A stretch of DNA of 64,000 nucleotides from Saprospirales bacterium GYS_P2D (GTDB lineage: Bacteria > Bacteroidota > Bacteroidia > Chitinophagales > Saprospiraceae): positions 861,586 to 925,585 of the forward strand of contig WUUP01000001.1 in NCBI GenBank assembly GCA_009833045.1, in the 5' to 3' direction. Below are positions 17,329-26,489 of this stretch, piece after piece (the first letter of the stretch is position 1; every line of letters starts with the position of its first letter). The notes under the pieces were generated by a model. The model was given only the letters and a program-made list of their open reading frames with translations, was not told the origin of the DNA and ran no database searches. A program made the position numbers and the translations under genes.

Positions 17329-18237
17329 ATGAAACAGATTTTTACAATTTGTATGCTATTCGTATGCGCATTCGCATCAGCTCAGTCTATGGCAGAACTC
17401 AAAGAAATGAAAGCCGAAAAAGAAGCGATGCTCGCAGAAAAGCAGGCTGAAGTAGATGCTATTGCTGGTGAGGTAGCAGCATTGAGCAGCGACATCGAGA
17501 AAATGTCTGGCTGGATCAAAGGTTACAATGGTCTTGTAGGTTTTGACTTCAATAAGAGTAACAACTGGGTAAGCAATCCAAATCCAGATGCATCGTCTTC
17601 TTCACTTAACATCACATTAAACGGATTCGCTAATAAAATCACAGATGACTACTTCTGGAGAAACAAAGGTGTACTCTCTAAAGCATGGACAGACATCGAC
17701 CTTAGCGATGCTGACAACACTACAGAAGATGATGGTCTTTTTGACAATGGTACGGTAGACATCCTCAACCTTAGCTCACTATATGGTCGCTCTATTAGTG
17801 ATCAGTTTGCGCTTTCTGGTCTTGGAGAATTAAACTCTTCATTAGGAAATTTCCTAAACCCTGGGACTCTTGATCTCGGTGTTGGTGTGACGTGGACTCC
17901 ACCTGTCAATGACTTAGTAGTAGTGATTCACCCATTAAACTACCACTTCGCATTTTCTGGCATCGATGGTTTAGAATCTACAGGAGCACTTGGCGCTAAG
18001 CTTAGAGCTGACTTCAATCGTACATTTGGTAAAGTAGGATATACTTCTACTTTGACGTCTTTCATCCCTTACCAAGAGAAAGATCCTACATTATTCGAGT
18101 ATACTTGGATTAACTCTTTAGCATTCAATGTATGGAATGGTATCGGTGTAGGTGTTTCTTTCGGACTTAGAAATGCAGAATTCGAGTTTGCTGATACTCA
18201 GAGTTTCTACTCTGTAGGATTGTCATACTCACTCTAA
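17329..18237 (+). CDS. DUF3078-like outer-membrane beta-barrel protein
   Basis: A 302-aa exported protein: signal peptide cut after ASAQ (about residue 19), then a coiled-coil segment (AELKEMKAEKEAMLAEKQAEVDAI in outline, about 20-60), then a barrel-like part with alternating aromatic strands ending in SVGLSYSL, a C-terminal aromatic/Leu motif. The GFDFNKSNNWVSN region matches the DUF3078 pattern. Codons are dominated by GGT, GCT, TCT and AAC unlike neighbours, suggesting strong expression. The N-terminal coiled coil is an unusual addition and could span the periplasm. Last gene of the sigma factor unit. Confidence 0.75.
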   Translation: MKQIFTICMLFVCAFASAQSMAELKEMKAEKEAMLAEKQAEVDAIAGEVAALSSDIEKMSGWIKGYNGLVGFDFNKSNNWVSNPNPDASSSSLNITLNGFANKITDDYFWRNKGVLSKAWTDIDLSDADNTTEDDGLFDNGTVDILNLSSLYGRSISDQFALSGLGELNSSLGNFLNPGTLDLGVGVTWTPPVNDLVVVIHPLNYHFAFSGIDGLESTGALGAKLRADFNRTFGKVGYTSTLTSFIPYQEKDPTLFEYTWINSLAFNVWNGIGVGVSFGLRNAEFEFADTQSFYSVGLSYSL

Positions 18238-18314
18238 ATAATATAGAATAATTTGTCTATGAATATCGGAGGGTGTACCTTCGTATGACCCGATTTTATT
18301 CTAGTTGATATCAG

Positions 18315-18352
18315 AGCTCATCCCGAGTAATTGGGATGGGCTTTCTTTTTTA
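18315..18352 (+). terminator. Terminator after the sigma/channel/barrel unit
   Basis: AGCTCATCCC and GGGATGGGCT form a 10-bp stem (one G-T pair) with an 8-nt loop, followed by TTCTTTTTT. It closes the four-gene unit before polA. Confidence 0.85.
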
Positions 18353-18377
18353 ATAGACCTTACTAATCCTACCCACC

Positions 18378-21143
18378 ATGTCAGAAAAGAAACTGTTTCT
18401 CATTGATGGTCATGCCCTGACGTATCGATCTCACTACGCATTTATAAATCGTCCACTGATCAACTCTAAGGGTATCAATACTTCGGCGATAACGGGATTC
18501 GTCCGGACGATGTGGGACATGATACGTAATCAAAAGCCATCACATCTCGCAGTAGCTTTTGATCCCTCAGGACCCACATTCAGACATGAGTGGTATGAGC
18601 CTTACAAGGCTAATCGTGATGCTCAGCCAGAGGACATAGGCATTGCTCTACCATATATCAAGGATATTATTGAGGCTTTCAACATACCGATGATCTGTGT
18701 GGATAATTATGAGGCTGATGATGTCATAGGCACCCTGGCTAAGCAAGCAGAGAAGGAGGGTTTTGACGTCTATATGGTCACTCCTGATAAGGACTATGCT
18801 CAGCTCGTATCTGAGCACATCTATATGTACAAGCCATCTCGTATGGGCAATGGAATCGATATACTCGGCGTACCAGAGGTATTAGCTAAGTGGGATATCG
18901 ATCATCCTGAGCAAGTCATCGATATACTCGGAATGCAGGGAGATAGCGTCGATAATATCCCAGGCATACCAGGTGTCGGGGCGAAGACTGCAGTTAAGCT
19001 TCTCAAACAATTTGGCACATTAGAAAATCTACTCGAAAACACCGATCAACTAAAGGGGAAACAGAAAGAAAAAGTAGAGCAATTCGCTGAGCAGGGGCGA
19101 CTCTCAAAAAGACTCGCTACCATCAAGCTGGATGTACCTATCCAGTTTGATGCAAAGAAATATGAAGTCGAGGGATTTGACAGGGACAAGCTCAAAGAGC
19201 TATTTCAAGAGTTAGAATTTAGATCTCTGGCACAAAGTATCCTGGGTGAGGGCTCCAAAGGTGAGCAGGCCAGCCTCTTCTCATCTAATACCCTGGTAGA
19301 AAAACCCAAAGAAGATCTCAATATCGGCAAGAACACCCTCGAGACGACCCAGCACAACTATATACTCGTAGATACTGAGCAAAAAATTCAGGATCTCGTT
19401 AAGAAACTGAATGAGCAAGAGGCATACTGTTTTGATACAGAGACAACAGGGCTGGATGCTCACAATGTCGAGATCGTAGGTATCGCTTTCTCATGGAAAA
19501 AAGGTGAAGGCTACTACGTGCCGATCGATGAAGATCAAGAAAAAGCAAAATTACAACTCAGTCACTTCAAGCAAGTACTCGAATCTGACAAGCTAAAAAT
19601 CGGGCAAAACCTGAAGTATGATATCAATGTACTCAAGTGGTACGACATACAGGTAGCGCAACCCTATTTTGATACGATGATCGCTCACTATCTACTTGAG
19701 CCTGACCTGAGACATAAGCTCGACTATCTCTCTGAGAGCTATCTGTCCTACAAGATGGTCCCTATCGAAAAACTCATCGGTAAAAAAGGGCCTAAACAAA
19801 AATCAATGCGGACTGTAGAGATAGAAGAGCTCTGCGACTATGCTGTAGAAGATGCCGACATCACCCTACAGCTCAGAGACGAGCTGAGTCCAAAACTCGA
19901 AGAAGAAAAGCTAACAGAGCTATTCAATACTATAGAAATGCCGCTCGTAGAAGTACTCAGCAATATCGAGTATGAAGGAGTAAGGATAGACAAGGGATTC
20001 TTAGAAAATTACTCTAATGATTTGCAAGGACTCATCCTCAATAAGCGGGATGATATCTATGAAAAGGCTGGTATGGAGTTTAATATAGCCAGTCCAAAGC
20101 AAGTCGGAGAGGTGCTCTTTGACCATATGAAAATCCCATATAGATGGAGAAAAACTAAGACTGGCCAATACTCGACAGATGTCGCTAAACTGGATGAACT
20201 ATCCGTAGATAATGAAATCATCAGAGACATACTCGAGTACCGTATGTATACTAAGCTCAAGTCTACCTACGTCGATGCCCTGCCGCAGCTGATCAATCCT
20301 AAAACAAATCGCATCCATAGCTCATTTAACCAAGCTCGTGCTGCGACAGGACGACTGAGCTCCGAGAGCCCTAACCTCCAGAACATTCCGATCAAAAACG
20401 AAGCTGGCCGAGAAATCAGAAAGGCATTCATCCCTCGAGATGAAGACCATATCCTGATGGCTGCCGACTACTCTCAGATAGAGTTACGCCTGATCGCAGA
20501 GATCAGTGGTGAGGAGAATATGCTATCAGCCTTTGCTAAAGGCCAAGATATTCATGCTGCTACCGCCGCTGGCGTATATGGTGTAGATATCAATGAAGTA
20601 ACTTCTGACCAGCGTAGAAATGCAAAAACTGTCAACTTCAGTATCATATACGGTGCTGGATCGACTAATCTCTCCCAACAACTCGGTATCAAAAGAGCTG
20701 AAGCGAAGGAGCTCATCGATAGCTACTTCCAGCAATACCAAGGTCTTAAGAAATATATGGACGATACAGTGGCTTTCGCCAGAAAAAAAGGCTATGTGAT
20801 GACTCTCGCTGGTCGCAAAAGGCATCTGCGTGATATCAACTCTCGCAACTCGCTAGCACGGAGTAATGCAGAGCGCATGGCGATCAATACTCCTATACAA
20901 GGTACAGCAGCAGATCTCATCAAAATCGCCATGATCAATATCGATCGGGAGATGAAGGCTAAAAACTATAGATCAAAAATGATCATGCAGGTACATGACG
21001 AATTAGTGTTTGATGTATATCGACCAGAACTGGAAGAAATGAAGACCATGGTAGAAGAGCTCATGAAAACCGCCATGCCATCACTGAAAGTGCCTATAAA
21101 AGTAGAAGCGGGAGTAGGAAAAAATTGGCTCGAAGCCCATTAA
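18378..21143 (+). CDS. polA: DNA polymerase I
   Basis: Repair and Okazaki-fragment maturation polymerase, 921 aa. Three domains are present. The 5' nuclease (about 1-290) has the DGHALTYRSHYAF start and acidic clusters such as NYEADDVIGT and TPDKDYAQLV. The 3'-5' exonuclease (about 325-500) has an intact DTETTG and YAVEDADITL, so proofreading is probably active, unlike many Gram-positive Pol I. The polymerase domain has motif A DYSQIELR (about 696), motif B RRNAKTVNFSIIYG (about 744) and motif C VHDELVF (about 871). Start ATG follows the preceding terminator by 25 bp. Complete and ordinary. Confidence 0.97.
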   Translation: MSEKKLFLIDGHALTYRSHYAFINRPLINSKGINTSAITGFVRTMWDMIRNQKPSHLAVAFDPSGPTFRHEWYEPYKANRDAQPEDIGIALPYIKDIIEAFNIPMICVDNYEADDVIGTLAKQAEKEGFDVYMVTPDKDYAQLVSEHIYMYKPSRMGNGIDILGVPEVLAKWDIDHPEQVIDILGMQGDSVDNIPGIPGVGAKTAVKLLKQFGTLENLLENTDQLKGKQKEKVEQFAEQGRLSKRLATIKLDVPIQFDAKKYEVEGFDRDKLKELFQELEFRSLAQSILGEGSKGEQASLFSSNTLVEKPKEDLNIGKNTLETTQHNYILVDTEQKIQDLVKKLNEQEAYCFDTETTGLDAHNVEIVGIAFSWKKGEGYYVPIDEDQEKAKLQLSHFKQVLESDKLKIGQNLKYDINVLKWYDIQVAQPYFDTMIAHYLLEPDLRHKLDYLSESYLSYKMVPIEKLIGKKGPKQKSMRTVEIEELCDYAVEDADITLQLRDELSPKLEEEKLTELFNTIEMPLVEVLSNIEYEGVRIDKGFLENYSNDLQGLILNKRDDIYEKAGMEFNIASPKQVGEVLFDHMKIPYRWRKTKTGQYSTDVAKLDELSVDNEIIRDILEYRMYTKLKSTYVDALPQLINPKTNRIHSSFNQARAATGRLSSESPNLQNIPIKNEAGREIRKAFIPRDEDHILMAADYSQIELRLIAEISGEENMLSAFAKGQDIHAATAAGVYGVDINEVTSDQRRNAKTVNFSIIYGAGSTNLSQQLGIKRAEAKELIDSYFQQYQGLKKYMDDTVAFARKKGYVMTLAGRKRHLRDINSRNSLARSNAERMAINTPIQGTAADLIKIAMINIDREMKAKNYRSKMIMQVHDELVFDVYRPELEEMKTMVEELMKTAMPSLKVPIKVEAGVGKNWLEAH

Positions 21144-21150
21144 AAAAGAG

Positions 21151-21178
21151 ATAGGTAACCAACTTATTGGTTACCTAT
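21151..21178 (+). terminator. Hairpin terminator after polA
   Basis: ATAGGTAACCAA and TTGGTTACCTAT form a perfect 12-bp stem with a CTTA loop 8 bp past the polA stop. The T-run is poor (TCATTCTC), so efficiency is uncertain. Confidence 0.65.
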
Positions 21179-21302
21179 TCATTCTCGACAATTTAAGGGT
21201 ATTAAAGCTGAAATGTAAGGTTTTATCCAAACAGCAGCTAATATAAAGCATTTAGTGGTTAAACTACAAATTTTAAAGTAGACTTTTTGTAGTGTAATAT
21301 GT

Positions 21303-21323
21303 AGAGCATCTGTAGGGTGCTCT
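21303..21323 (-). terminator. Weak hairpin after nadB
   Basis: AGAGCATC and GGTGCTCT can form an 8-bp stem (one T-G pair) with a 5-nt loop, 9 bp beyond the nadB stop on the minus strand. No U-tract follows on that strand, so this is a tentative terminator. Confidence 0.3.
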
Positions 21324-21331
21324 CAATCATT

Positions 21332-22948
21332 CTACATATACGTCGTCTCTTGATATTCAAATTGGTAAGGATAATCAGTATTGTAATGTAGACCTCTGCT
21401 CTCACGTCTCATCTCGGCCCCTTTAGTCACGAGGTAGGCGATCGTGATGAGATTTCGTAGTTCACACAGCTGCGGAGATATCTTCGTCTTACCGTATAGA
21501 CGCTCCGTCTCATCATAGAGTAAGAAAAGTCTATTAGCCGCTCGATTGAGACGGACATTAGTACGTACGATACCGACATAGTAGCTCATGAGATCCTTGA
21601 GTTCTTTCCAGCTCTGCGTGATGAGGACCATTTCTTTCGGCTCTGTAGTGCCCTCAGCATCCCAGTCGGGTATGCTCCCCTGTAGAGTGATCGAGTCTAT
21701 CGTCTGATCTATATCCTGAGCGACTCGATCTCCATAGACGAGCCCTTCGAGTAGTGAGTTAGATGCCAGTCGGTTAGCTCCGTGTAGTCCACTACAGGTA
21801 CACTCTCCTGCAGCATATAGGTGTCCGATAGAGCTACGTCCCCAGACATCTACATATATCCCTCCACACACATAGTGACATGCTGGCACTACGGGTATAA
21901 GATCAGTGAATGGATCGATACCAACACTCTTGCACTTCTTGTAGATATTTGGGAAATGCTCCAGAAAGCCTTCATGGTCGAGATGTCTACAGTCTAAACT
22001 CATATGGTCAGATCCTGAGATTTTCATTTCATTATCTATCGCTCTGGCCACGATATCTCTTGGCGCCAATGAAAGCCGTTCATCATATTTTTGCATGAAT
22101 TCTTCGCCCTCTGGCGTCTTTAGCACAGCACCAAATCCTCTGACAGCCTCAGATATCAAAAAGTCTGGATTTTCCCCAGTGGTCTGGTATAGAGCTGTCG
22201 GGTGAAACTGTACGAACTCCATATTCGCTACTCGCCCTTTGGCCCGATAGACCATAGCTATCCCATCGCCAGTAGCGATGACAGGGTTAGTAGTGTTCTT
22301 GTAAATCTGACCTGATCCCCCAGTACACATGACGGTCGCTCTTGCCGTCACTGTGTCTATGTCTTGTGTCTCCTTATTAAATACATAGGCTCCGTAGCAC
22401 TCGATGCCTGGAGTAAGTCTCGTGATATTGCGCCCCAGATGATGCTGCGTGATGATATCCAGTGCAAAGTAATGCTCATAGATAGTCACATTCTTATACT
22501 CTTTGACCTTCTCATTGAGCGTACGCTGGATCTCCCAGCCTGTGATATCCTTATAGTGGAGAATACGATTTTCTGAGTGTCCCCCTTCTTTACCCAGATT
22601 GTAGTCGCCATCATCCTCCTTATCAAATCTCGCTCCCCAGCTGATGAGTTCTTTCACTCGATCATGGCCTTCTTTGACCACGATCTCTACTACCTCAGGA
22701 TCACATATACCATCTCCAGCGATAAGTGTGTCTTCTATATGCTTCTCATAGCCGTCGGTGCTGAAGTCCCATACTGATGCGATACCGCCCTGTGCCCAGC
22801 TAGTATTACTTTCTTTTGTGTGGGTCTTAGTGATGACGGTGATGCTGAGTTCAGGTCGTTTCTGTGCTAACTTGATGGCTGTGGTCAGTCCGGCGACACC
22901 TGCACCTATGATGAGTACATCGGTTTCTATATTTTTACTGTTCTGCAT
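21332..22948 (-). CDS. nadB: L-aspartate oxidase
   Basis: FAD enzyme making iminoaspartate, the first step of de novo NAD synthesis (with NadA). In the 538-aa protein the Rossmann FAD motif VLIIGAGVAGLTTAIKLA is at about residues 11-28. SNTSWAQGGIASV matches the conserved flavin-contact region. Substrate residues appear in VQFHPTALY and RGFGAVL, and the C-terminal FAD clamp is AAGECTCSGLHGANRLASNSLLEG-like (H and R of HGANRLASN distinguish the succinate dehydrogenase superfamily). The helical cap follows. nadA and nadC are not adjacent. Confidence 0.95.
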   Translation of the reverse strand: MQNSKNIETDVLIIGAGVAGLTTAIKLAQKRPELSITVITKTHTKESNTSWAQGGIASVWDFSTDGYEKHIEDTLIAGDGICDPEVVEIVVKEGHDRVKELISWGARFDKEDDGDYNLGKEGGHSENRILHYKDITGWEIQRTLNEKVKEYKNVTIYEHYFALDIITQHHLGRNITRLTPGIECYGAYVFNKETQDIDTVTARATVMCTGGSGQIYKNTTNPVIATGDGIAMVYRAKGRVANMEFVQFHPTALYQTTGENPDFLISEAVRGFGAVLKTPEGEEFMQKYDERLSLAPRDIVARAIDNEMKISGSDHMSLDCRHLDHEGFLEHFPNIYKKCKSVGIDPFTDLIPVVPACHYVCGGIYVDVWGRSSIGHLYAAGECTCSGLHGANRLASNSLLEGLVYGDRVAQDIDQTIDSITLQGSIPDWDAEGTTEPKEMVLITQSWKELKDLMSYYVGIVRTNVRLNRAANRLFLLYDETERLYGKTKISPQLCELRNLITIAYLVTKGAEMRRESRGLHYNTDYPYQFEYQETTYM

Positions 22949-22975
22949 AAGGCCAAATTACTAACTTTTAACACT

Positions 22976-24079
22976 ATGAGGGTTGCTTTGATAGATCCAT
23001 TTTTTGACGTGAGCCATCGCTATTGGGCACACTTTGTTAGAGATTATTCTCAGCACGAGATCAAAATATTCTCACAATCAGCGCATCACTGGAAATGGAA
23101 AATGGTGGCAAGTGGCATAGATATGGCTCATACTATCAATCAAGAAAAGCAGTCATTTGATCTATTTCTCACTACAGACTTTCTCCATCTATCCCTTTTC
23201 AAGTCTCTGCTGTCTCCTGAGCACCAGCATACTCCTATCTGTCATTATTTTCACGAAAATCAGATCACATATCCATGGTCTCCCGATGATGTGGATCCTC
23301 AGTTACAGCGAGATCATCACTATGGATTCATCAATTATACCAGTGCACTGGTAGCAGATCAGATAGCATTCAATTCGAGATATCATCGAGATAGCTTTAT
23401 AGATAGTCTACCATCATTTTTATCAAAATTTCCCAAAAGCGCTCATGATCATTCTGAAAAGCTCAGGGCGAAAAGTAGTGTGCTATCAATAGGTATCAAT
23501 AGCTCTACTTACCAAAGACCTAAAGAAACTAACAAAAACAACATACCCACCATTCTCTGGAATCATCGCTGGGAGGCAGATAAAAATCCTGATGATTTTG
23601 CTGAGGCCTTGGATTACTTAGCCAGTCAAAATCATGATTTCCGATTAATCCTGTGCGGCAAGCAATACAAAAAAATGCCTGCCGTCTATGATCGTATCAT
23701 CGATACTCATCATGAGCGTATCACCCATCTGGGCTATGCAGCCAGTCGAGCTGAATATATCAAGCTCCTACATCAGAGTAATATTCTCTTAGTCACGAGC
23801 CGGCAGGATTTTTTCGGCATCAGCATCGTGGAAGCTATAGCTGCTGGAGTATATCCGATCTTGCCTCATCGATTAGCCTATCCCGAACACATCCCGCTGG
23901 AGCACAGGCAGAAGCATCTATACACTACGGAGGCTGAGATGTATCAACTATTAATAAAATCAATCCAAACACATCCTAATCTACCTGACTGCTCGAGATA
24001 CGTCGACCAGTATGAGAGCCAGAAGATCATAGGTGAGTATGATGCTCTCATGGAGAATATGGCTAATATTGACCTATGA
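22976..24079 (+). CDS. DUF3524 glycosyltransferase, bacterial relative of tRNA-queuosine alpha-mannosyltransferase
   Basis: A 367-aa GT-B protein. The N-terminal domain carries the DUF3524 hallmarks shared with vertebrate GTDC1/QTMAN: start VALIDPFFDVSHRYW, the HHWKWKM segment, HYFHENQITYPW and YGFINYTSALVADQIAFNS. A GT4-type C-terminal nucleotide-sugar domain follows (ILLVTSRQDFFGISIVEAIAAG). QTMAN mannosylates queuosine at tRNA-Asp position 34, so a tRNA-modifying role is plausible but not shown for this bacterial branch. The stop overlaps the next glycosyltransferase by 4 bp (ATGA). No queuosine synthesis genes are visible here. Confidence 0.82.
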   Translation: MRVALIDPFFDVSHRYWAHFVRDYSQHEIKIFSQSAHHWKWKMVASGIDMAHTINQEKQSFDLFLTTDFLHLSLFKSLLSPEHQHTPICHYFHENQITYPWSPDDVDPQLQRDHHYGFINYTSALVADQIAFNSRYHRDSFIDSLPSFLSKFPKSAHDHSEKLRAKSSVLSIGINSSTYQRPKETNKNNIPTILWNHRWEADKNPDDFAEALDYLASQNHDFRLILCGKQYKKMPAVYDRIIDTHHERITHLGYAASRAEYIKLLHQSNILLVTSRQDFFGISIVEAIAAGVYPILPHRLAYPEHIPLEHRQKHLYTTEAEMYQLLIKSIQTHPNLPDCSRYVDQYESQKIIGEYDALMENMANIDL

Positions 24080-25233
24080 AAGTCGCTGTAAATGCTCGCT
24101 TATTGGGATCGCCATACATGGAGGGTATCGGGCGATATCTCGTCGAGCATATCAGCAGGATGGCCATAGCGCATCCAGAAGACGAATATGTCCTACTATG
24201 TGATAAAGCCATATCACATCCCATCCTCGACCTACCTAATGTATCAACCCTAAAAATCGGACTACCGGCTCGCACTCCGCTTCTCTGGCGACTGTGGTTT
24301 GACTGGAGTGTACCGAGGGCCATAGATCGAGTCAAAGCGGATATCTTTTTCTCCCCAGAGAGCTATAATAGTACTCGTCTTAAAATACCCTCAGTGATCA
24401 CGACGCATGATCTGGCCTATGAGCATGATGAGCACTACAACAAAAGATCCCACATCAAATGGCTCAAAAAATGGATGCCTCGCTATCATCAGGTAGCAGA
24501 TGCTGTCGTCTGTGTATCTCAATATACTCAGCAAGATGTGATCAATCGCTATCAAATAGATCAATCAAAAACACAGGTCATCTACAATGGAATAAATGAG
24601 GAATATCGTCCGTGGCCGAAAGAAGAAATAGAAAACTATAGAAAAGAAAATAATCTTGATAAACCTTATTTCCTCTACATAGGCGCCATACATCCGAGGA
24701 AAAACATCGCTCGACTCATCCGAGCCTACGAGCTGCTGCAGGATCAATCTCCTACTGATCACGAGCTCATACTGATAGGCCGTCAAGCATGGCGATATGA
24801 CGACGTCATCAACACCATGAAATCCTCTAAGTATCAGGATCGCATCAGACACTTGGGCTACTGGCCGGGGGACATCAGTGGAGTGATCGCTGGAGCAGAA
24901 GCATTAGTATATCCATCTATGTTTGAGGGATTCGGACTGCCAATACTCGAAGGAATGAACATGAGGACACCTGTGATCTGCAGTGATCGCAGCGCCATGC
25001 CAGAGATAGCAGGAGATGCAGCGATACTTATATCACCAGATGACACTCAGGACATAGCTGATGCTATGCAAAGGGTGATTAGTATGCCGGCCACAGATAG
25101 ATCAGTGATGATCGCCGCAGGCATCAAGAATGCCCAGAGATTCTCCTGGGATGCTGCATCTCGACAGCTATATGATATACTGCAGAAAGTCTTAAAAGAG
25201 CCTACCAGCCCTCTCGCTCAATCAGCGACGTGA
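24076..25233 (+). CDS. GT4 family glycosyltransferase
   Basis: A 385-aa GT-B enzyme. The acceptor domain begins MKVAVNARLLGSPYMEGIGRY (Gly-rich loop). The donor domain has YIGAIHPRKNIARLI (about 206-220), then the GT4 signature PSMFEGFGLPILEGM with the EX7E pair, and TPVICSDRSAMPEIAGDAA. It is close to the alpha-mannosyl- and galactosyltransferases used in cell-surface glycans. It is translationally coupled to the QTMAN-like gene, so the two may act together. The 3' end overlaps the convergent yfiT gene by 32 bp. Acceptor and sugar cannot be read from sequence. Confidence 0.88.
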   Translation: MKVAVNARLLGSPYMEGIGRYLVEHISRMAIAHPEDEYVLLCDKAISHPILDLPNVSTLKIGLPARTPLLWRLWFDWSVPRAIDRVKADIFFSPESYNSTRLKIPSVITTHDLAYEHDEHYNKRSHIKWLKKWMPRYHQVADAVVCVSQYTQQDVINRYQIDQSKTQVIYNGINEEYRPWPKEEIENYRKENNLDKPYFLYIGAIHPRKNIARLIRAYELLQDQSPTDHELILIGRQAWRYDDVINTMKSSKYQDRIRHLGYWPGDISGVIAGAEALVYPSMFEGFGLPILEGMNMRTPVICSDRSAMPEIAGDAAILISPDDTQDIADAMQRVISMPATDRSVMIAAGIKNAQRFSWDAASRQLYDILQKVLKEPTSPLAQSAT

Positions 25234-25735
25234 TATGAGCCAGATGATGCTCACAATGCCAGACATAGAGAGCCAGCATAGTATTGAGAGATAAATTTTC
25301 TTTCCACTCTGGATGTCCGAGCTCACGCTGGTAGTCTAAGTCACTCATCTCTTTCAGGAGTGTAGTCCATCGAGCATGTACTCCTTTGAGTATTGAGAGA
25401 GAGTCTTCGATATTCCCATATTTTGCATCTGGTAGCTCTGCCCATGATTTTTCGTCATAGGCCTTGATCATCGGAGCATCCTCTGTCATAGTCCATCTGA
25501 ATCGGATATAGCTATTGATATGACTATCTGCTACGTGATTGACTACTTGGCGGACTGTCCAGCCCTCCGGGCGATAGGGCGTATTGAGCTGGTCTTCGCT
25601 GAGGTTTTTTACGGCCTTTTTCAGACGCTTTGGATATTTAGAGATTACCTTGATATACTCCTTTCGTTTTTTGGGAGTCATTTTTTTGGGCGCTGAAAAT
25701 CGACCTATCGGATATCTAAGCTTTTCGAGTTCCAT
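25202..25735 (-). CDS. DinB-fold thiol transferase/metal-dependent hydrolase, YfiT-like
   Basis: A 177-aa four-helix-bundle protein of the DinB/YfiT superfamily. Metal-binding histidines are visible in VVNHVADSHIN and, near the C-terminus, WHCEHHLAHI, the HxxxH arrangement of YfiT. The N-terminus LEKLRYPIGRF is characteristic of that branch. B. subtilis relatives are bacillithiol S-transferases, and Bacteroidota may use bacillithiol, so detoxification is a reasonable guess. It is last in the dnaB-rluB-yfiT operon, overlapping rluB by 20 bp, and overlaps the opposing glycosyltransferase gene by 32 bp. Confidence 0.85.
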   Translation of the reverse strand: MELEKLRYPIGRFSAPKKMTPKKRKEYIKVISKYPKRLKKAVKNLSEDQLNTPYRPEGWTVRQVVNHVADSHINSYIRFRWTMTEDAPMIKAYDEKSWAELPDAKYGNIEDSLSILKGVHARWTTLLKEMSDLDYQRELGHPEWKENLSLNTMLALYVWHCEHHLAHITSLIEREGW

Positions 25736-26465
25736 TTTTAGTATTGGTGAAATGTTTGAGCATGATAATTTCCTTTTCAGTCAATGGTCTAAACCAGCCT
25801 CGAGGAAGATCCTTCTTAGTTAATCCACCGTAATATACTCTATCGAGCTTCAAGACTTCATATCCCAGGGACTCAAATATTCGTCTGACGATGCGGTTTT
25901 TGCCCATATGGATTTCTATACCCACTTCAGAATGGTCAGATCCTATGATCCAGTCTACATCATCGACTACAGCCACACCATCCTCCAGCTTGAGTCCTTT
26001 CTTGATACGCTCCAGATGCTCCTCTGAGACTACTTGATCCAAGACTACATGATATCTTTTTTTCACCCCATGACTCGGATGTGAGAGCTTCTTAGCGAGG
26101 TCTCCGTCATTAGTCATGAGCAGCAGGCCAGTAGTATTGCGATCGAGTCGACCTACAGGATAGATTCTTTCACTGACTTTATTTTCGAGGATATCCATCA
26201 CGGTCTTACGTGCTTTTTCATCCGAGGTCGTAGTCAGCACATTTTTAGGCTTATTCATGAGGATATAAACCTTCTTCTTCTCGACCTTAAGTTTGCGCCC
26301 CTTATATACTATAGTATCAGTATCTGCCACCTCGTATGCAGGATTCTTTTCGATCTGGCCATTGACTTTGATCTGGCCCGACTTAACCAGCTCAGCCGCC
26401 TTTCGGCGAGAACATATACCGCTATGAGCGATATATTTGTTGAGACGCATAGGACTGTCGCTCAT
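25716..26465 (-). CDS. rluB: rRNA pseudouridine synthase, RsuA/RluB family
   Basis: A 249-aa enzyme. An N-terminal S4 RNA-binding domain (MRLNKYIAHSGICSRRKAAELVKSG, about 6-65) is joined to a pseudouridine synthase domain with catalytic Asp in GRLDRNTTGLLLMTNDG (about 100-116), the RsuA/RluB/E/F motif. KNRIVRRIFESLGYEV later is typical of RluB, which modifies position 2605 of 23S rRNA in E. coli. Assignment to RluB rather than RluF or RsuA is the most likely but not certain. It sits 25 bp after dnaB in one operon. Confidence 0.88.
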   Translation of the reverse strand: MSDSPMRLNKYIAHSGICSRRKAAELVKSGQIKVNGQIEKNPAYEVADTDTIVYKGRKLKVEKKKVYILMNKPKNVLTTTSDEKARKTVMDILENKVSERIYPVGRLDRNTTGLLLMTNDGDLAKKLSHPSHGVKKRYHVVLDQVVSEEHLERIKKGLKLEDGVAVVDDVDWIIGSDHSEVGIEIHMGKNRIVRRIFESLGYEVLKLDRVYYGGLTKKDLPRGWFRPLTEKEIIMLKHFTNTKNGTRKA

Positions 26466-26489
26466 ATGATCATGTACTTTATTAGTTTG

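Noticed and set aside
18252-18283. Promoter-like TTTG-N20-TACCTTCG ahead of polA
   Set aside because: A good terminator (18315-18352) lies between it and polA, so it would be a poor polA promoter unless attenuated.
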